A stretch of 64,000 nt of DNA, from assembly GCF_003569745.1 (NCBI RefSeq), contig NZ_AP018498.1, forward strand, positions 1,401,001-1,465,000, given 5' to 3'. The position numbers were made by a program, and so were the translations under genes. This document shows positions 29,548 to 38,005 of this stretch, piece after piece. The stretch comes from Altererythrobacter sp. B11. Its GTDB lineage: Bacteria; Pseudomonadota; Alphaproteobacteria; Sphingomonadales; Sphingomonadaceae. Position 1 is the stretch's first letter. Each line of letters begins with the position of its first letter. The notes beneath the pieces are model-generated. The model did not search any database and had not been told where the DNA came from. It worked only from the letters and a program-made list of their open reading frames with translations.

Positions 29548-29665
29548 TTCCGTCTCTCCCCATATCCTCGCCCGATTCAGCGCGGCCCCACAGTCCCCAG
29601 CCGATTGCCAGGCCCGCCACATAGGCGACCAGCATCAGCACGATCAATTCCACCGTGATAGGCAT
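29540..29665 (-). CDS. Small one-span membrane protein (41 aa)
   Basis: A short gene easily missed. ATG at 29665 encodes M-P-I-T-V-E-L-I-V-L-M-L-V-A-Y-V-A-G-L-A, then G-W-G-L-W and a charged tail ending at TGA. Residues 5-26 form one membrane span. Its 3' end overlaps the helix-hairpin-helix protein start by 8 bp, an arrangement typical of a co-translated pair. Third positions are GC-rich like its neighbours, supporting real coding. Function unknown. Confidence 0.6.
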   Translation of the reverse strand: MPITVELIVLMLVAYVAGLAIGWGLWGRAESGEDMGRDGNG

Positions 29666-29712
29666 GCCTGCTCCTTAGGGGTCCGGCCTGCAATTTGGCA
29701 ATGCGCTGGCGA

Positions 29713-30459
29713 TCAGCCCGGTCCGGGAGTGTCGACAGGGGTGGGGACGACCGGCTCCGTAGCGATTACGGAGAATTCGATCCTGCGATTTGCGGGGTCG
29801 GTCGGTTCAAGCCCCGGCACCGGATTGCGCGATCCCACGCCGCGCACCCGCAAGCCATCCGCGGGGATGCCGCGTGCGATCAGCGCCTCGCGCACGGCTT
29901 CGGCACGATCGGCCGAGAGGGCGAGATTGCCGGGTTCGGGCCCGGAGGAATCGGTGTGGCCAGTGATGGCGATGATGCTGCCGAGGCAGGGGCGGAGCGC
30001 GGCGGCCACCTCGTCCACCAGTTCGCGGCTGGCAGCGTCGATGCGGGCAGAGCTTTCCTCGAATCGGATCGTCCGCGCGCGCAGCAGCGCCTCCACGTCG
30101 TTTTGGCAATGCAGCGGATGGATCTGCGCGGTGGCGGCATCGGCCGCCAAGGTATTGCCATCGGCCCAGCGGATACCGCCGACGCCGGAGATGGCGGCGA
30201 TCGCGCGTGCGAGTTTCGCACGCCGCCCGCGGTCCATATCCTCGCCGCCGCTCAGCAGCGGGTGGCGGCTGGGCAGCCCGCCGCTGGTAAAGTCGGCACG
30301 CACCGGCGCTGCGCCGAGGCTGGCGATCACCTGCTGCGCATGGGCGGAAAGGCGTGCGGCCATTGCGGGGCCGTTGGTTTGCCCGGCGACCACCGCCAGC
30401 AGGATCGTCGCAAGCGCGCCAAGAGCGATTGCAAAGGCGGGGGATCGCAGGATTGCCAT
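29713..30459 (-). CDS. OmpA-family protein
   Basis: A 248-residue protein with an N-terminal signal/anchor (about residues 7-27) and a C-terminal OmpA-like peptidoglycan-binding domain (about 125-235). The domain includes I-T-G-H-T-D-S-S-G, the N-L-A-L-S-A-D-R-A motif, and V-R-G-V-G-S-R-N-P with N-R-R-I-E-F. The domain binds diaminopimelate in the cell wall. The middle part has no barrel signature, so this is probably a periplasmic or inner-membrane-anchored tether rather than a porin. It ends with a Pro/Thr-rich tail. It is codirectional with its neighbours but separated from them by about 50-70 bp on each side. Confidence 0.85.
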   Translation of the reverse strand: MAILRSPAFAIALGALATILLAVVAGQTNGPAMAARLSAHAQQVIASLGAAPVRADFTSGGLPSRHPLLSGGEDMDRGRRAKLARAIAAISGVGGIRWADGNTLAADAATAQIHPLHCQNDVEALLRARTIRFEESSARIDAASRELVDEVAAALRPCLGSIIAITGHTDSSGPEPGNLALSADRAEAVREALIARGIPADGLRVRGVGSRNPVPGLEPTDPANRRIEFSVIATEPVVPTPVDTPGPG

Positions 30460-30529
30460 GCGCCGTTCCTAGAGCGATTTGGACGAGGAAGGGAACAGCC
30501 GATGCGCGAAAGATACGGCGCGCCCCGGT

Positions 30530-32077
30530 TCAGGGGCGGTTGAAATGCTCCTCGATCTCCTCTGCTTCCGCCTCAACATCGTCCTCCGTGATCTTGCGGC
30601 GGAACAGCACGCGGTCTTCCGGTCCGAAACCGCGAGTCCAGATGATCCAGCTGTAGATCCCGAGGATCGCCGGGACGCCCAGCGAGAGTTCGGCCCATTC
30701 GGGTAGCAGCAGCATGAGATGGCCGACCACCACCGCCGCAGCGGCTGCCCAGATCAGCGCCCAGCGCCAGTTGTTCACCCGCTCCTGCAGGATCCGGCCC
30801 AGCATCACCGCCTTCACCACGGAAGCGACGCCCAGGGCGACCATCAGCGCGGCGGCGGCCGCTGCAGCCCGGTAGTATTCGTTGAGGTCCAGCCGATCGA
30901 CCAGCAGCATGGCGCCCACGGTCAACAGCCCCTGCAGCACGATAGTCCCCACCGACACCCACAGGTTGCGCAGCCGGGCGACATAGATCAGCGCGGCTTC
31001 GGAAACCACGGCGGTGGCCGCCACCACCTCCGCCGCGAGAAGGAAGGCAAGTGCGCCAGTGCCGCCCACGAAGTTCGGCCCCACAAGCCCCATCACGGCT
31101 TCGCCGGGAATACCCAGCGCCAGCGCCACGCCCGCTTGCGCCGCAGTGATCCAGAAGCCCACCTGGCATACCTGCCGGGCGATGGAGGTATAGTCCTTCT
31201 CCTTCAGCTTGCGGGTGATCACCGGGCCGAGGATCGGCTCGAAGCTGGTCTTCAGCTTCTGCGGCAGGCTGGCGACCTGCTGCGCTACGTAATACACGCC
31301 CACCGCGCTGGGGGCGGCGAACAGGCCGAGGATGAAGATGTCCAGCCGCCGCGTGCCCCATTCGATGGCGTCGGCCCCCGCCAGCGGCAGGCCGCGCATG
31401 GTGATCTCGCGCATCCGCCTCGCCGAAGGGCGCCATCCGCTTGGGATGCCATAGCTGCGCAGATAGGGGATCGCCGCCGTGAGCAGGGCGGCATAAATCG
31501 AGACGATATAGGCAAGCGAAAGCCCGCTTTCCCGATCCACCAGATACATCGCCCCGGCCATGATCGAGATCGTCCATGGCTCCACCACGGCGCGTGCCCG
31601 GACGGTGGCGGCGATATCGAAGCGATAGGCCTGCGCGGCCAGCAGGATTTCGGTGATGGCGAGCGCGGGGATGGAAAGCACGATGAGCCGGTCGATCTCG
31701 TCGTGAATGCCGCTGGGGAACATGGGATAGGGGAACAGCCACAGCGCCAGTGCGCAGAGCGATCCTGCGATGAGCGCAAGCACCAGCCCGTCGCTCACCA
31801 GATGCGCATGGTTTTCCCGGTCTTCCCGATCGGACAGGCGCTGCGCCAGCCCGCGCTTTTCGCCCATGGTGCACAGCATGGCGACCAATTCGACGATTAC
31901 GAGGGCTGAGGCGAAGCGGCCCAGCGTCGCCGCGCCGTACAGCCGGCCGGCGATGAACAGGAACGGCATGCGCGCAGCAAGGCGCAGCAGGAAGCCCACC
32001 AGATTGGTGCGCCCGCCCTTCGCCAGCGCGGCCAGATCGCCGCCCTGTGGTTCGCCCGTTGCGGTGGGTTCGGCCAA
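30530..32077 (-). CDS. Polysaccharide flippase (MOP/Wzx-type)
   Basis: A 515-residue membrane protein with about 12-14 predicted spans, of the oligosaccharide flippase (MATE/MOP) type that moves lipid-linked sugars across the inner membrane. Features include the N-terminal R-M-P-F-L-F-I-A-G-R-L-Y-G, repeated hydrophobic stretches of about 20 residues, and an acidic cytoplasmic tail (D-D-V-E-A-E-A-E-E-I-E-E). I prefer the TTG at 32077, which follows the gpsA stop by 5 bp and has GGAAGG upstream. The first ATG would start inside the first membrane span. It is the last gene of the tsaD-gpsA-flippase run. The exported polysaccharide is unknown. Confidence 0.82.
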   Translation of the reverse strand: MAEPTATGEPQGGDLAALAKGGRTNLVGFLLRLAARMPFLFIAGRLYGAATLGRFASALVIVELVAMLCTMGEKRGLAQRLSDREDRENHAHLVSDGLVLALIAGSLCALALWLFPYPMFPSGIHDEIDRLIVLSIPALAITEILLAAQAYRFDIAATVRARAVVEPWTISIMAGAMYLVDRESGLSLAYIVSIYAALLTAAIPYLRSYGIPSGWRPSARRMREITMRGLPLAGADAIEWGTRRLDIFILGLFAAPSAVGVYYVAQQVASLPQKLKTSFEPILGPVITRKLKEKDYTSIARQVCQVGFWITAAQAGVALALGIPGEAVMGLVGPNFVGGTGALAFLLAAEVVAATAVVSEAALIYVARLRNLWVSVGTIVLQGLLTVGAMLLVDRLDLNEYYRAAAAAAALMVALGVASVVKAVMLGRILQERVNNWRWALIWAAAAAVVVGHLMLLLPEWAELSLGVPAILGIYSWIIWTRGFGPEDRVLFRRKITEDDVEAEAEEIEEHFNRP

Positions 32078-32082
32078 GTGGC

Positions 32083-33069
32083 CTAGCCTTCCGCCTTGAG
32101 CGGGCGGGCGAGCAGGGCCAGTGCCACTTCGGCCGCCGGCGCTCCGCGCAGCAGCCGGTCCACGGCATCGACGATCGGCATGGAAATGCCGTGCTTCCCC
32201 GCCAGCTCGGCCAGCACCGGCGCGGTGAAGGCGCCTTCGGCCACGGTGCGCCGATCCTGCATCAGCGTCGCCGGATCCTCTCCCTGGCCAAGCGCCTTGC
32301 CGAGCGAGAAATTGCGGCTGGAGGTGGAGGAGCAGGTGAGCACCAGATCTCCCAGGCCGCACAGGCCCGCGAGCGTCTCGCGCTGCGCACCCATCGCATC
32401 GCCGAAGCGCATCATCTCGGCATAGCCGCGCGCAATCAGCGCCGCCCGCGCATTCTGGCCGAGGTTGAGCCCGTCGACCACGCCGCAGGCGATGGCGAGC
32501 ACGTTCTTCACGGCGCCGCCGATTTCGGCGCCGGCCAGATCCTCGCTGAAATAGGGGCGGAAGTTCTGCCGCGCGATAGCGGCGGACAGCCGCTCCCACT
32601 GCGATCTACCGCCGCCGCAGGCGAGGGTGACGGCGGTGGGGAGGCCGGCCGCCACTTCATGCGCGAAGGTCGGGCCGGACAGCACGGCGACTTGGCTTGC
32701 GGGTGCGATGTCGGCGGCGACCTCGTGCATCATGCGGCCGCTGCCAGCCTCGATCCCTTTGGCGCAGAGCACCAGATCGCGCGGATAGGCGGGCATCGTG
32801 CGCAGGACCGTGCCCAGATGCTGCGCCGGGGTGACGAGCAGCAGAACGTCGCAGGTGGCGGCCTCGGCGAGATCGGCGGTGGCGCGAACGCCCGGCTCCA
32901 GCTGGGCAGAGGGTAGGTAGGTGGTATTGCGGTGGGTGGCGTTAATCTCCGCCGCCAGTTCCGCTTCGCGCGCCCACAGCAGCACCTCGCGCCCGTCGCT
33001 GGCGAGCATCTGCGCCAGCGCAGTGCCCCAGGCGCCCGCGCCCACCACGCCTATCGTCGGGACCCTCAT
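32083..33069 (-). CDS. gpsA: NAD(P)-dependent glycerol-3-phosphate dehydrogenase
   Basis: A 328-residue cytosolic enzyme that reduces dihydroxyacetone phosphate to sn-glycerol-3-phosphate for phospholipids. The nucleotide-binding [12 protein letters not shown] is at residues 8-19. The family block S-G-P-T-F-A-x-E-V and the catalytic-lysine segment [10 protein letters not shown] follow, with G-L-G-D-L-x-L-T-C-S in the C-terminal domain. The ATG overlaps the tsaD stop as ATGA. Length and order are standard. Confidence 0.97.
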   Translation of the reverse strand: MRVPTIGVVGAGAWGTALAQMLASDGREVLLWAREAELAAEINATHRNTTYLPSAQLEPGVRATADLAEAATCDVLLLVTPAQHLGTVLRTMPAYPRDLVLCAKGIEAGSGRMMHEVAADIAPASQVAVLSGPTFAHEVAAGLPTAVTLACGGGRSQWERLSAAIARQNFRPYFSEDLAGAEIGGAVKNVLAIACGVVDGLNLGQNARAALIARGYAEMMRFGDAMGAQRETLAGLCGLGDLVLTCSSTSSRNFSLGKALGQGEDPATLMQDRRTVAEGAFTAPVLAELAGKHGISMPIVDAVDRLLRGAPAAEVALALLARPLKAEG

Positions 33070-34103
33070 CCCTTCACTCCCGCGCCGCGCACCGGCTCGG
33101 CCGCGGGATCGAGCGGCCAGCGGGGGCGGGCGGAAATGTCGAGCGGGTCGCCCGCCATGCCCGCCTGCAGCCGTTCTATGCCGGCCCAGGCGATCATCGC
33201 CGCATTGTCGGTGCAGAGCGGCAGGGGCGGGGCGGTGAAGCGCAGGCCGTGGCGCTCGGCAAGGCCTTCCAGTGCGCCGCGCACGCTGCGATTGGCGGCG
33301 ACGCCGCCGGCCACCACCAGCGCGCTGACCGGGCCCATGTGCTCCAGCGCGCGGCCGGTGCGATCGAGAATGCAATCCACCGCCGCCTGCTGGAAGCTGG
33401 CGGCAATGTCCTCGCGCCGATAGCGCCCGCTGTCCTGCGCGCGCAGCACGGCGCTCTTGAGGCCGGCGAAGGAGAAATGCGGTTCTGCGCTGCCCAGCAA
33501 CGGGCGCGGCAGCGGCACGGCCGCGGCGTCGCCTTCCGCTGCCAGCCGCTCCACCGCCGGTCCGCCGGGATAGGGCAGGCCGAGGATCTTGGCCGTCTTG
33601 TCGAAGGCTTCGCCCAGCGCATCGTCGATCGTGGTGGCGAGCCGGCGATAGCGGCCTACGCCTTCCACCCGCAGCACTTGGCAGTGGCCGCCGGACACAA
33701 GCAGCAGGGCATAGGGATAGTCCAGCGCCGCATCGGCCAGACGGGGGCTGAGCGCGTGGCCTTCCAGATGGTTGATTGCCAGCAGCGGCTTGTCCCCCGC
33801 CATCGCCAGCGCCTTGGCGGTAACGAGGCCGACCATCACCCCGCCGATCAGTCCAGGGCCGGCCGTGGCAGCCACCGCATCGCAATCTTCCAGCGTCATG
33901 CCCGCTTCCGCCAGCACCTTGCCGATCAGCGGCGCCAGCCGTTCGGCATGGGCGCGGGCGGCGATCTCCGGAACCACGCCGCCATAGGGGGCGTGCGCCT
34001 CTTCCTGCGACGCGATCGCCTGCGCGACGATGCGCCGGTCATCGGTAACCAGCGCCGCCGCGGTTTCGTCGCAGCTGCTTTCGATACCTAGCACCGTCCT
34101 CAT
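33066..34103 (-). CDS. tsaD: tRNA N6-threonylcarbamoyltransferase TsaD
   Basis: A 345-residue ASKHA-fold protein that transfers threonylcarbamoyl to A37 of ANN-decoding tRNAs, working with TsaB/TsaE. It opens with [11 protein letters not shown]. Metal-site histidines are in A-R-A-H-A-E-R and in H-L-E-G-H, and G-G-H-C-Q and A-G-G-V-A-A-N are also present. It is divergent from hemC over a gap of only 46 bp, which must hold both promoters, and is coupled to gpsA by a 4-bp overlap. This tsaD/hemC head-to-head pairing is common in alphaproteobacteria. Confidence 0.97.
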   Translation of the reverse strand: MRTVLGIESSCDETAAALVTDDRRIVAQAIASQEEAHAPYGGVVPEIAARAHAERLAPLIGKVLAEAGMTLEDCDAVAATAGPGLIGGVMVGLVTAKALAMAGDKPLLAINHLEGHALSPRLADAALDYPYALLLVSGGHCQVLRVEGVGRYRRLATTIDDALGEAFDKTAKILGLPYPGGPAVERLAAEGDAAAVPLPRPLLGSAEPHFSFAGLKSAVLRAQDSGRYRREDIAASFQQAAVDCILDRTGRALEHMGPVSALVVAGGVAANRSVRGALEGLAERHGLRFTAPPLPLCTDNAAMIAWAGIERLQAGMAGDPLDISARPRWPLDPAAEPVRGAGVKG

Positions 34104-34149
34104 CCCGGGTTCCACTGGACGCAAATGGTGATTAGGGCAAGCAAACGCG

Positions 34150-35076
34150 ATGACCGACACGATCCTGAAACTCGGAACCCGCCGCTCTCCGCTGGCGATG
34201 GCGCAGGCGGAAGAAGCCCGCGCGCGGCTGTGCCACGCCCATGGATGGGACGCCAATGCGGTTGAACTCGTGCCTGTGGTGGCGAGCGGCGACAAGGTGC
34301 AGGACCGCCCCCTGGCCGAGATCGGCGGCAAGGCGCTGTGGACGCGCGAGTTGGACCAGTGGCTGGAGGAGGGGCGAATCGACGCCGCCGTCCATTCGCT
34401 GAAGGATGTGGAGACGATCCGCCCGCCGCAATTCACCCTCGCTGCAATCCTCCCGCGCGAGGACAAGGCGGACCGGTTGCTGGGCGCCGCCAGCCTGGCT
34501 GCCTTGCCGCGGGGCGCCGTGGTGGGCACCAGCGCGCCGCGCCGCGCGGCGCAGGCGCTGCACGCCCGGCCCGATTGCACCGTCGTGACCTTTCGCGGCA
34601 ATGTCGCCACAAGGATGGCGAAGCTCGCCGCGGGCGAAGCGGACGCTACCTTCCTCGCCGCCGCCGGCCTCGCCCGGCTCGGGCAGGAGGATGTCGGCCA
34701 CCGGCTCGACCCTGCCGAATGGCTCCCCGCCTGCGCGCAGGCAGCCATCGCGCTGGAATGCCGCACGGACGATGCGCGCACACGCGAATGGCTGGCCCCG
34801 CTGGACCACGGGCCGAGCCGGGCAGAAGTCATGGCCGAACGGGCGCTGCTGGCCGGGCTGGGGGGCAGCTGCCACAGCCCGATCGCCGTACTCTGTGACT
34901 TTTCCGAAGGGATGCTGGCGATGCACGCCGCGCTGTTCAGCCCTGACGGGGCGGAGCGGGTGACGGGCGAGGCGCGCTTTGCCGCGGGCGACACGGAGGC
35001 GCCGGCGCGGCTGGCCGCCGATCTTCTCGCCCGCGCCAGCCCCGGTATCGCCGCCCATTTCAGCGGAGCGGCATGA
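34150..35076 (+). CDS. hemC: Hydroxymethylbilane synthase (porphobilinogen deaminase)
   Basis: A 308-residue haem-pathway enzyme that polymerises four porphobilinogens to hydroxymethylbilane. The N-terminal L-G-T-R-R-S-P-L-A, the V-H-S-L-K-D-V segment, and the dipyrromethane-cofactor Cys in G-G-S-C-H-S-P-I are all present. GTRRSP and the Arg-rich G-T-S-A-P-R-R block bind substrate carboxylates. Its stop overlaps the hemD start by 4 bp, coupling the two consecutive steps of tetrapyrrole synthesis. Confidence 0.97.
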   Translation: MTDTILKLGTRRSPLAMAQAEEARARLCHAHGWDANAVELVPVVASGDKVQDRPLAEIGGKALWTRELDQWLEEGRIDAAVHSLKDVETIRPPQFTLAAILPREDKADRLLGAASLAALPRGAVVGTSAPRRAAQALHARPDCTVVTFRGNVATRMAKLAAGEADATFLAAAGLARLGQEDVGHRLDPAEWLPACAQAAIALECRTDDARTREWLAPLDHGPSRAEVMAERALLAGLGGSCHSPIAVLCDFSEGMLAMHAALFSPDGAERVTGEARFAAGDTEAPARLAADLLARASPGIAAHFSGAA

Positions 35077-35765
35077 GCCGGCCGATTATTGCCATCCGGC
35101 CCGAACCCGGCTGCACGGCCACGGTGGAGGCGGGGGAGGCTGCGGGGCTGGCGATCACCGGCTGCCCGCTGTTCGAAATCCGCCCGCTGCCCTGGTCTGG
35201 TCCGCCTGCCGAACAGGTAGACGCGCTGCTGCTGGGCAGCGCCAACGCCATCCGCCACGGCAGCGCTGCGCTGGCGGCCTATCGCGCCAAACCCGTCTAC
35301 GCCGTGGGGGAAACGACGGCGGCGGCCGCGCAGTCGGCCGGCTTCCCGATCGCTGCGCTGGGCCATGGCGGGCTGCAGACGGTGCTCGCCGGGATCGCGC
35401 CGCCGCTGCGGCTGCTGCGCGTGGCGGGGGCGGAGCATGTTACGCTGCAGCCACCCGCCGGCGTCGGCATGGAAACGCGCATCGCCTATGAAAGCGTTGC
35501 CCTGCCGCTGCCGCTCGCTCTGGCGGAGCGTCTGCGGCGCGGGGCGCTGGTGCTGCTGCATTCGGCCGCGGCCGCACGCCACTTCGCCACGGAGTGCGAC
35601 CGCGCCGCGGTTTCGCGTAGCTCTGTGGCGCTGGCAGCCCTCGGCCCGCGCATCCTGCAGGCAGCCGGTTCAGGATGGGGCAAGGCGCAAACTGCTCCTG
35701 AGCCGAAGGAATCGGCATTGTTGGCTTTGGCACATCAGATGTGCCATGAACCGGGGCAGTTCTGA
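35073..35765 (+). CDS. hemD: Uroporphyrinogen-III synthase
   Basis: A 230-residue protein with the two-domain HemD layout: I-R-P-E-P-G near the start, [10 protein letters not shown] in the first domain, a Y-A-V-G-E-T-T-A motif, and H-S-A-A-A-A-R-H-F in the second. Sequence identity in this family is always low, so assignment leans on the 4-bp overlap with hemC and these blocks. It closes hydroxymethylbilane to uroporphyrinogen III with inversion of ring D. Confidence 0.9.
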   Translation: MSRPIIAIRPEPGCTATVEAGEAAGLAITGCPLFEIRPLPWSGPPAEQVDALLLGSANAIRHGSAALAAYRAKPVYAVGETTAAAAQSAGFPIAALGHGGLQTVLAGIAPPLRLLRVAGAEHVTLQPPAGVGMETRIAYESVALPLPLALAERLRRGALVLLHSAAAARHFATECDRAAVSRSSVALAALGPRILQAAGSGWGKAQTAPEPKESALLALAHQMCHEPGQF

Positions 35766-35823
35766 GACGAAGCGCGCTGCGGCTGAACCGCGGGCACTTT
35801 TGCCAGGGTCGCAAAGGAAACGG

Positions 35824-36747
35824 ATGGACTGGACCACTTCCACCCCTGAGGCGGAAACGCGCCGCCACACGCAACTGCGCACGATCCTGGGGGTCGGGCT
35901 GGTGGCGTTTATCCTTGGCGGGGCGCTGGCCGTGTATTTCCTCGGTACGGGGGCCATGCGCCCCACCGGTATCTTCGACTTGAAGGAAGACGCGGCGCCC
36001 GCGCCCACCGCTTCCCAAAGCCAGGCGATGCCGGGCGCGGAACAGACGCCGCAGTCCGCCGCCACTGAAGCCATGGCTTCGGCCGCGCGCGTGCAGCGCG
36101 TGGCGGAGCAGCAGGGCGGCATCGAACAGCGCGTGGCCGCGATGGAGCAGCGGCTTACCCGGCTCGATCTGCAAGCGCAGGCCGCCGCCGGAAATGCCGC
36201 GCGGGCGGAAGGCCTGTTGATCGCCTTCGCTACCCGCCGTGCGATCGAACGCGGTGCGCCGCTGGGCTATCTGGCGGATCAGCTGCGGCTGCGCTTCGGC
36301 GACGCGCGGCCCAATTCGGTGCGCACGGTGATCGAAGCCGCGCAAAACCCGGTGACGCTGGACCAGCTGCTTGCCCGGCTGGACGGGCTTGCCCCCGTGC
36401 TGGGGCAGGTGCCCGCCAAGGAAGGCGCGCTGGACTGGATCTCCCGCGAATTTGCCGAACTGTTCGTGATCCGCAGCGAGGATACGCCGTCCCCCGCCGC
36501 GGAGAACCGGCTGGAGCGGGCGCGCATGTTCCTGCAGAGCGGGCGGACCGAAGCCGCCGTGGCCGAAGTGCAGCATTTGCCCAACGCCGCCCGCGCGGCA
36601 GGCTGGATTGCCGATGCGAAACGCTATGCGGCGGCCCAGCGCGCGCTGGAACTGCTGGAAACCACCGCCATTCTCGAACCGCGCGAGCTCCGCGATGGAT
36701 CGGGCAACGCGGTGGAGCAGCCGAGCCCCGCCGTAAGCGGCAATTGA
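35824..36747 (+). CDS. Mitofilin-like inner-membrane protein (HemX-like position)
   Basis: A 307-residue protein with one membrane span at about residues 22-43 (G-V-G-L-V-A-F-I-L-G-G-A-L-A), a Pro/Ala/Gln-rich stretch, a coiled coil at about 90-130 (Q-R-V-A-A-M-E-Q-R-L-T-R-L-D), and a helical C-terminal domain. The layout fits the alphaproteobacterial mitofilin/COG4223 group, which is often encoded next to hemD and thought to organise the inner membrane. AAAGGAAACGG precedes the chosen ATG. It follows hemD by 58 bp and is likely in the same transcript. Confidence 0.75.
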   Translation: MDWTTSTPEAETRRHTQLRTILGVGLVAFILGGALAVYFLGTGAMRPTGIFDLKEDAAPAPTASQSQAMPGAEQTPQSAATEAMASAARVQRVAEQQGGIEQRVAAMEQRLTRLDLQAQAAAGNAARAEGLLIAFATRRAIERGAPLGYLADQLRLRFGDARPNSVRTVIEAAQNPVTLDQLLARLDGLAPVLGQVPAKEGALDWISREFAELFVIRSEDTPSPAAENRLERARMFLQSGRTEAAVAEVQHLPNAARAAGWIADAKRYAAAQRALELLETTAILEPRELRDGSGNAVEQPSPAVSGN

Positions 36748-36762
36748 GGCTGGCGGCGCGGT

Positions 36763-37977
36763 TCAGCCGCGCAGCAACTCCGGCAGCTCGCCCGATACGC
36801 CCCGTGCCTCGTCCATGAACCAGCGCTTCAGGGCGGGGGTGCGCTGCACCGCCCCCATGCCCAGCCGGCGGATCGCGCTGGGCAGGCGGCCGGGAATGCC
36901 GAACAGCCGTGTCAGCGCATCGGTGGCGGACATCACGGCGAGCGAATCCAGCCCGCGCCAGCGTTCGTAGCGCTTCAGCACTTGCGCATCGCCGATGTCC
37001 AACCCCAGGCGCATACCGTCGGTCAGCACCTGTACCAGCGCTCCCACATCGCGCAGGCCAAGGTTGAGGCCCTGTCCGGCGATCGGATGCATGCCATGGG
37101 CGGCATCGCCCACCAGCGCCAGCCGCTCCGCCACGATGCGGGCGGTATGCTGGAAGCTGAGCGGATAGGACGAGCGCGGGCTGTTCAGCTGCACCGCGCC
37201 CAGCACGCCGTGCATCCGGCTTTCGACCTCATGCAGGAAGGCCCGCTCGCTCAGCGCCAGCACGCCGGCGGCATCCTTTTCCGCCACCGTCCACACCAAT
37301 GCGCTGCGATGCTGCCCTTCCGGCCCGTCCAGCATCGGCAGCAGGGCGAAGGGACCGGCAGGATAGAAGATTTCCCAAGCGACATTGCCATGCGGTTTTT
37401 CGTGGTCCAGCCCGACGATCATGGCCCGGTGGTGATAGTCCCACCGCGCCAGCGCCAGACCGGCTTCGTCGCGCGTGGGGGAGCGGCGGCCCTCGGCAGC
37501 GATCATCAGTCGCGCTTCCAGCCGGCTCCCGTCCGCCAGCGTCGCCGCCACGCCGTGGGCGCCGCGCTCCCGCGTCTGCACCTGTGCGGGGGCGTGCCAG
37601 GCGATCCGCTCTTCCTCTGCCGCGGCGGCGAACAGCGCCTTGCGTAGGCTGAGGTTGGAGAACATGAATCCCAGGGAGCCTTCATGCGGCTCGGGCCGGA
37701 AATCCAGCCGGCCGGGCTTCATCCCGTCGGTCACCGCGATCGAGTCGATCGGGCAGCCGAAGGGCGCCAGTTGTTCGCCCAGGCCGATATTGGTGAACAG
37801 GTTCCAGCTGGCGGTGGAGATGGCGCTGGCGCGTCCGTCGAACCCTTCCGCCGTAAGGGCGGCCGGATCGGCCATGTCCACCACGTGGCTGGTCAGGCCC
37901 TTGCGCGCCGCGGCCAGTGCCATGGTCATGCCCACGAGGCCGCCACCGAGGATGAGGAGATCGCGCTTGTTCGCCAT
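36763..37977 (-). CDS. UbiH/UbiF/Coq6-family FAD-dependent hydroxylase
   Basis: A 404-residue class A flavin monooxygenase of the ubiquinone-biosynthesis type. It has the FAD dinucleotide fold I-L-G-G-G-L-V-G-M at about residues 9-17, F-D-G-R-A-S-A-I-S, and the C-terminal V-G-D-A-A-H-G-M-H-P-I-A-G-Q-G-L-N-L-G with R-D, diagnostic of UbiH/COQ6. The likely reaction is hydroxylation of a polyprenylated benzoquinone precursor. Which ring position is modified cannot be told from sequence. It is convergent with the mitofilin-like gene and starts about 28 bp from the divergent dsbD gene. Confidence 0.9.
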   Translation of the reverse strand: MANKRDLLILGGGLVGMTMALAAARKGLTSHVVDMADPAALTAEGFDGRASAISTASWNLFTNIGLGEQLAPFGCPIDSIAVTDGMKPGRLDFRPEPHEGSLGFMFSNLSLRKALFAAAAEEERIAWHAPAQVQTRERGAHGVAATLADGSRLEARLMIAAEGRRSPTRDEAGLALARWDYHHRAMIVGLDHEKPHGNVAWEIFYPAGPFALLPMLDGPEGQHRSALVWTVAEKDAAGVLALSERAFLHEVESRMHGVLGAVQLNSPRSSYPLSFQHTARIVAERLALVGDAAHGMHPIAGQGLNLGLRDVGALVQVLTDGMRLGLDIGDAQVLKRYERWRGLDSLAVMSATDALTRLFGIPGRLPSAIRRLGMGAVQRTPALKRWFMDEARGVSGELPELLRG

Positions 37978-38005
37978 GGCCGCCAGCCCTAGATCGTGCG
38001 GCACG

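Noticed and set aside
34132-35582. Long minus-strand frame over hemC/hemD upstream of tsaD
   Set aside because: It is the complement shadow of the clear hemC and hemD genes. Its translation shows only low-complexity Arg/Ala/Gly sequence.
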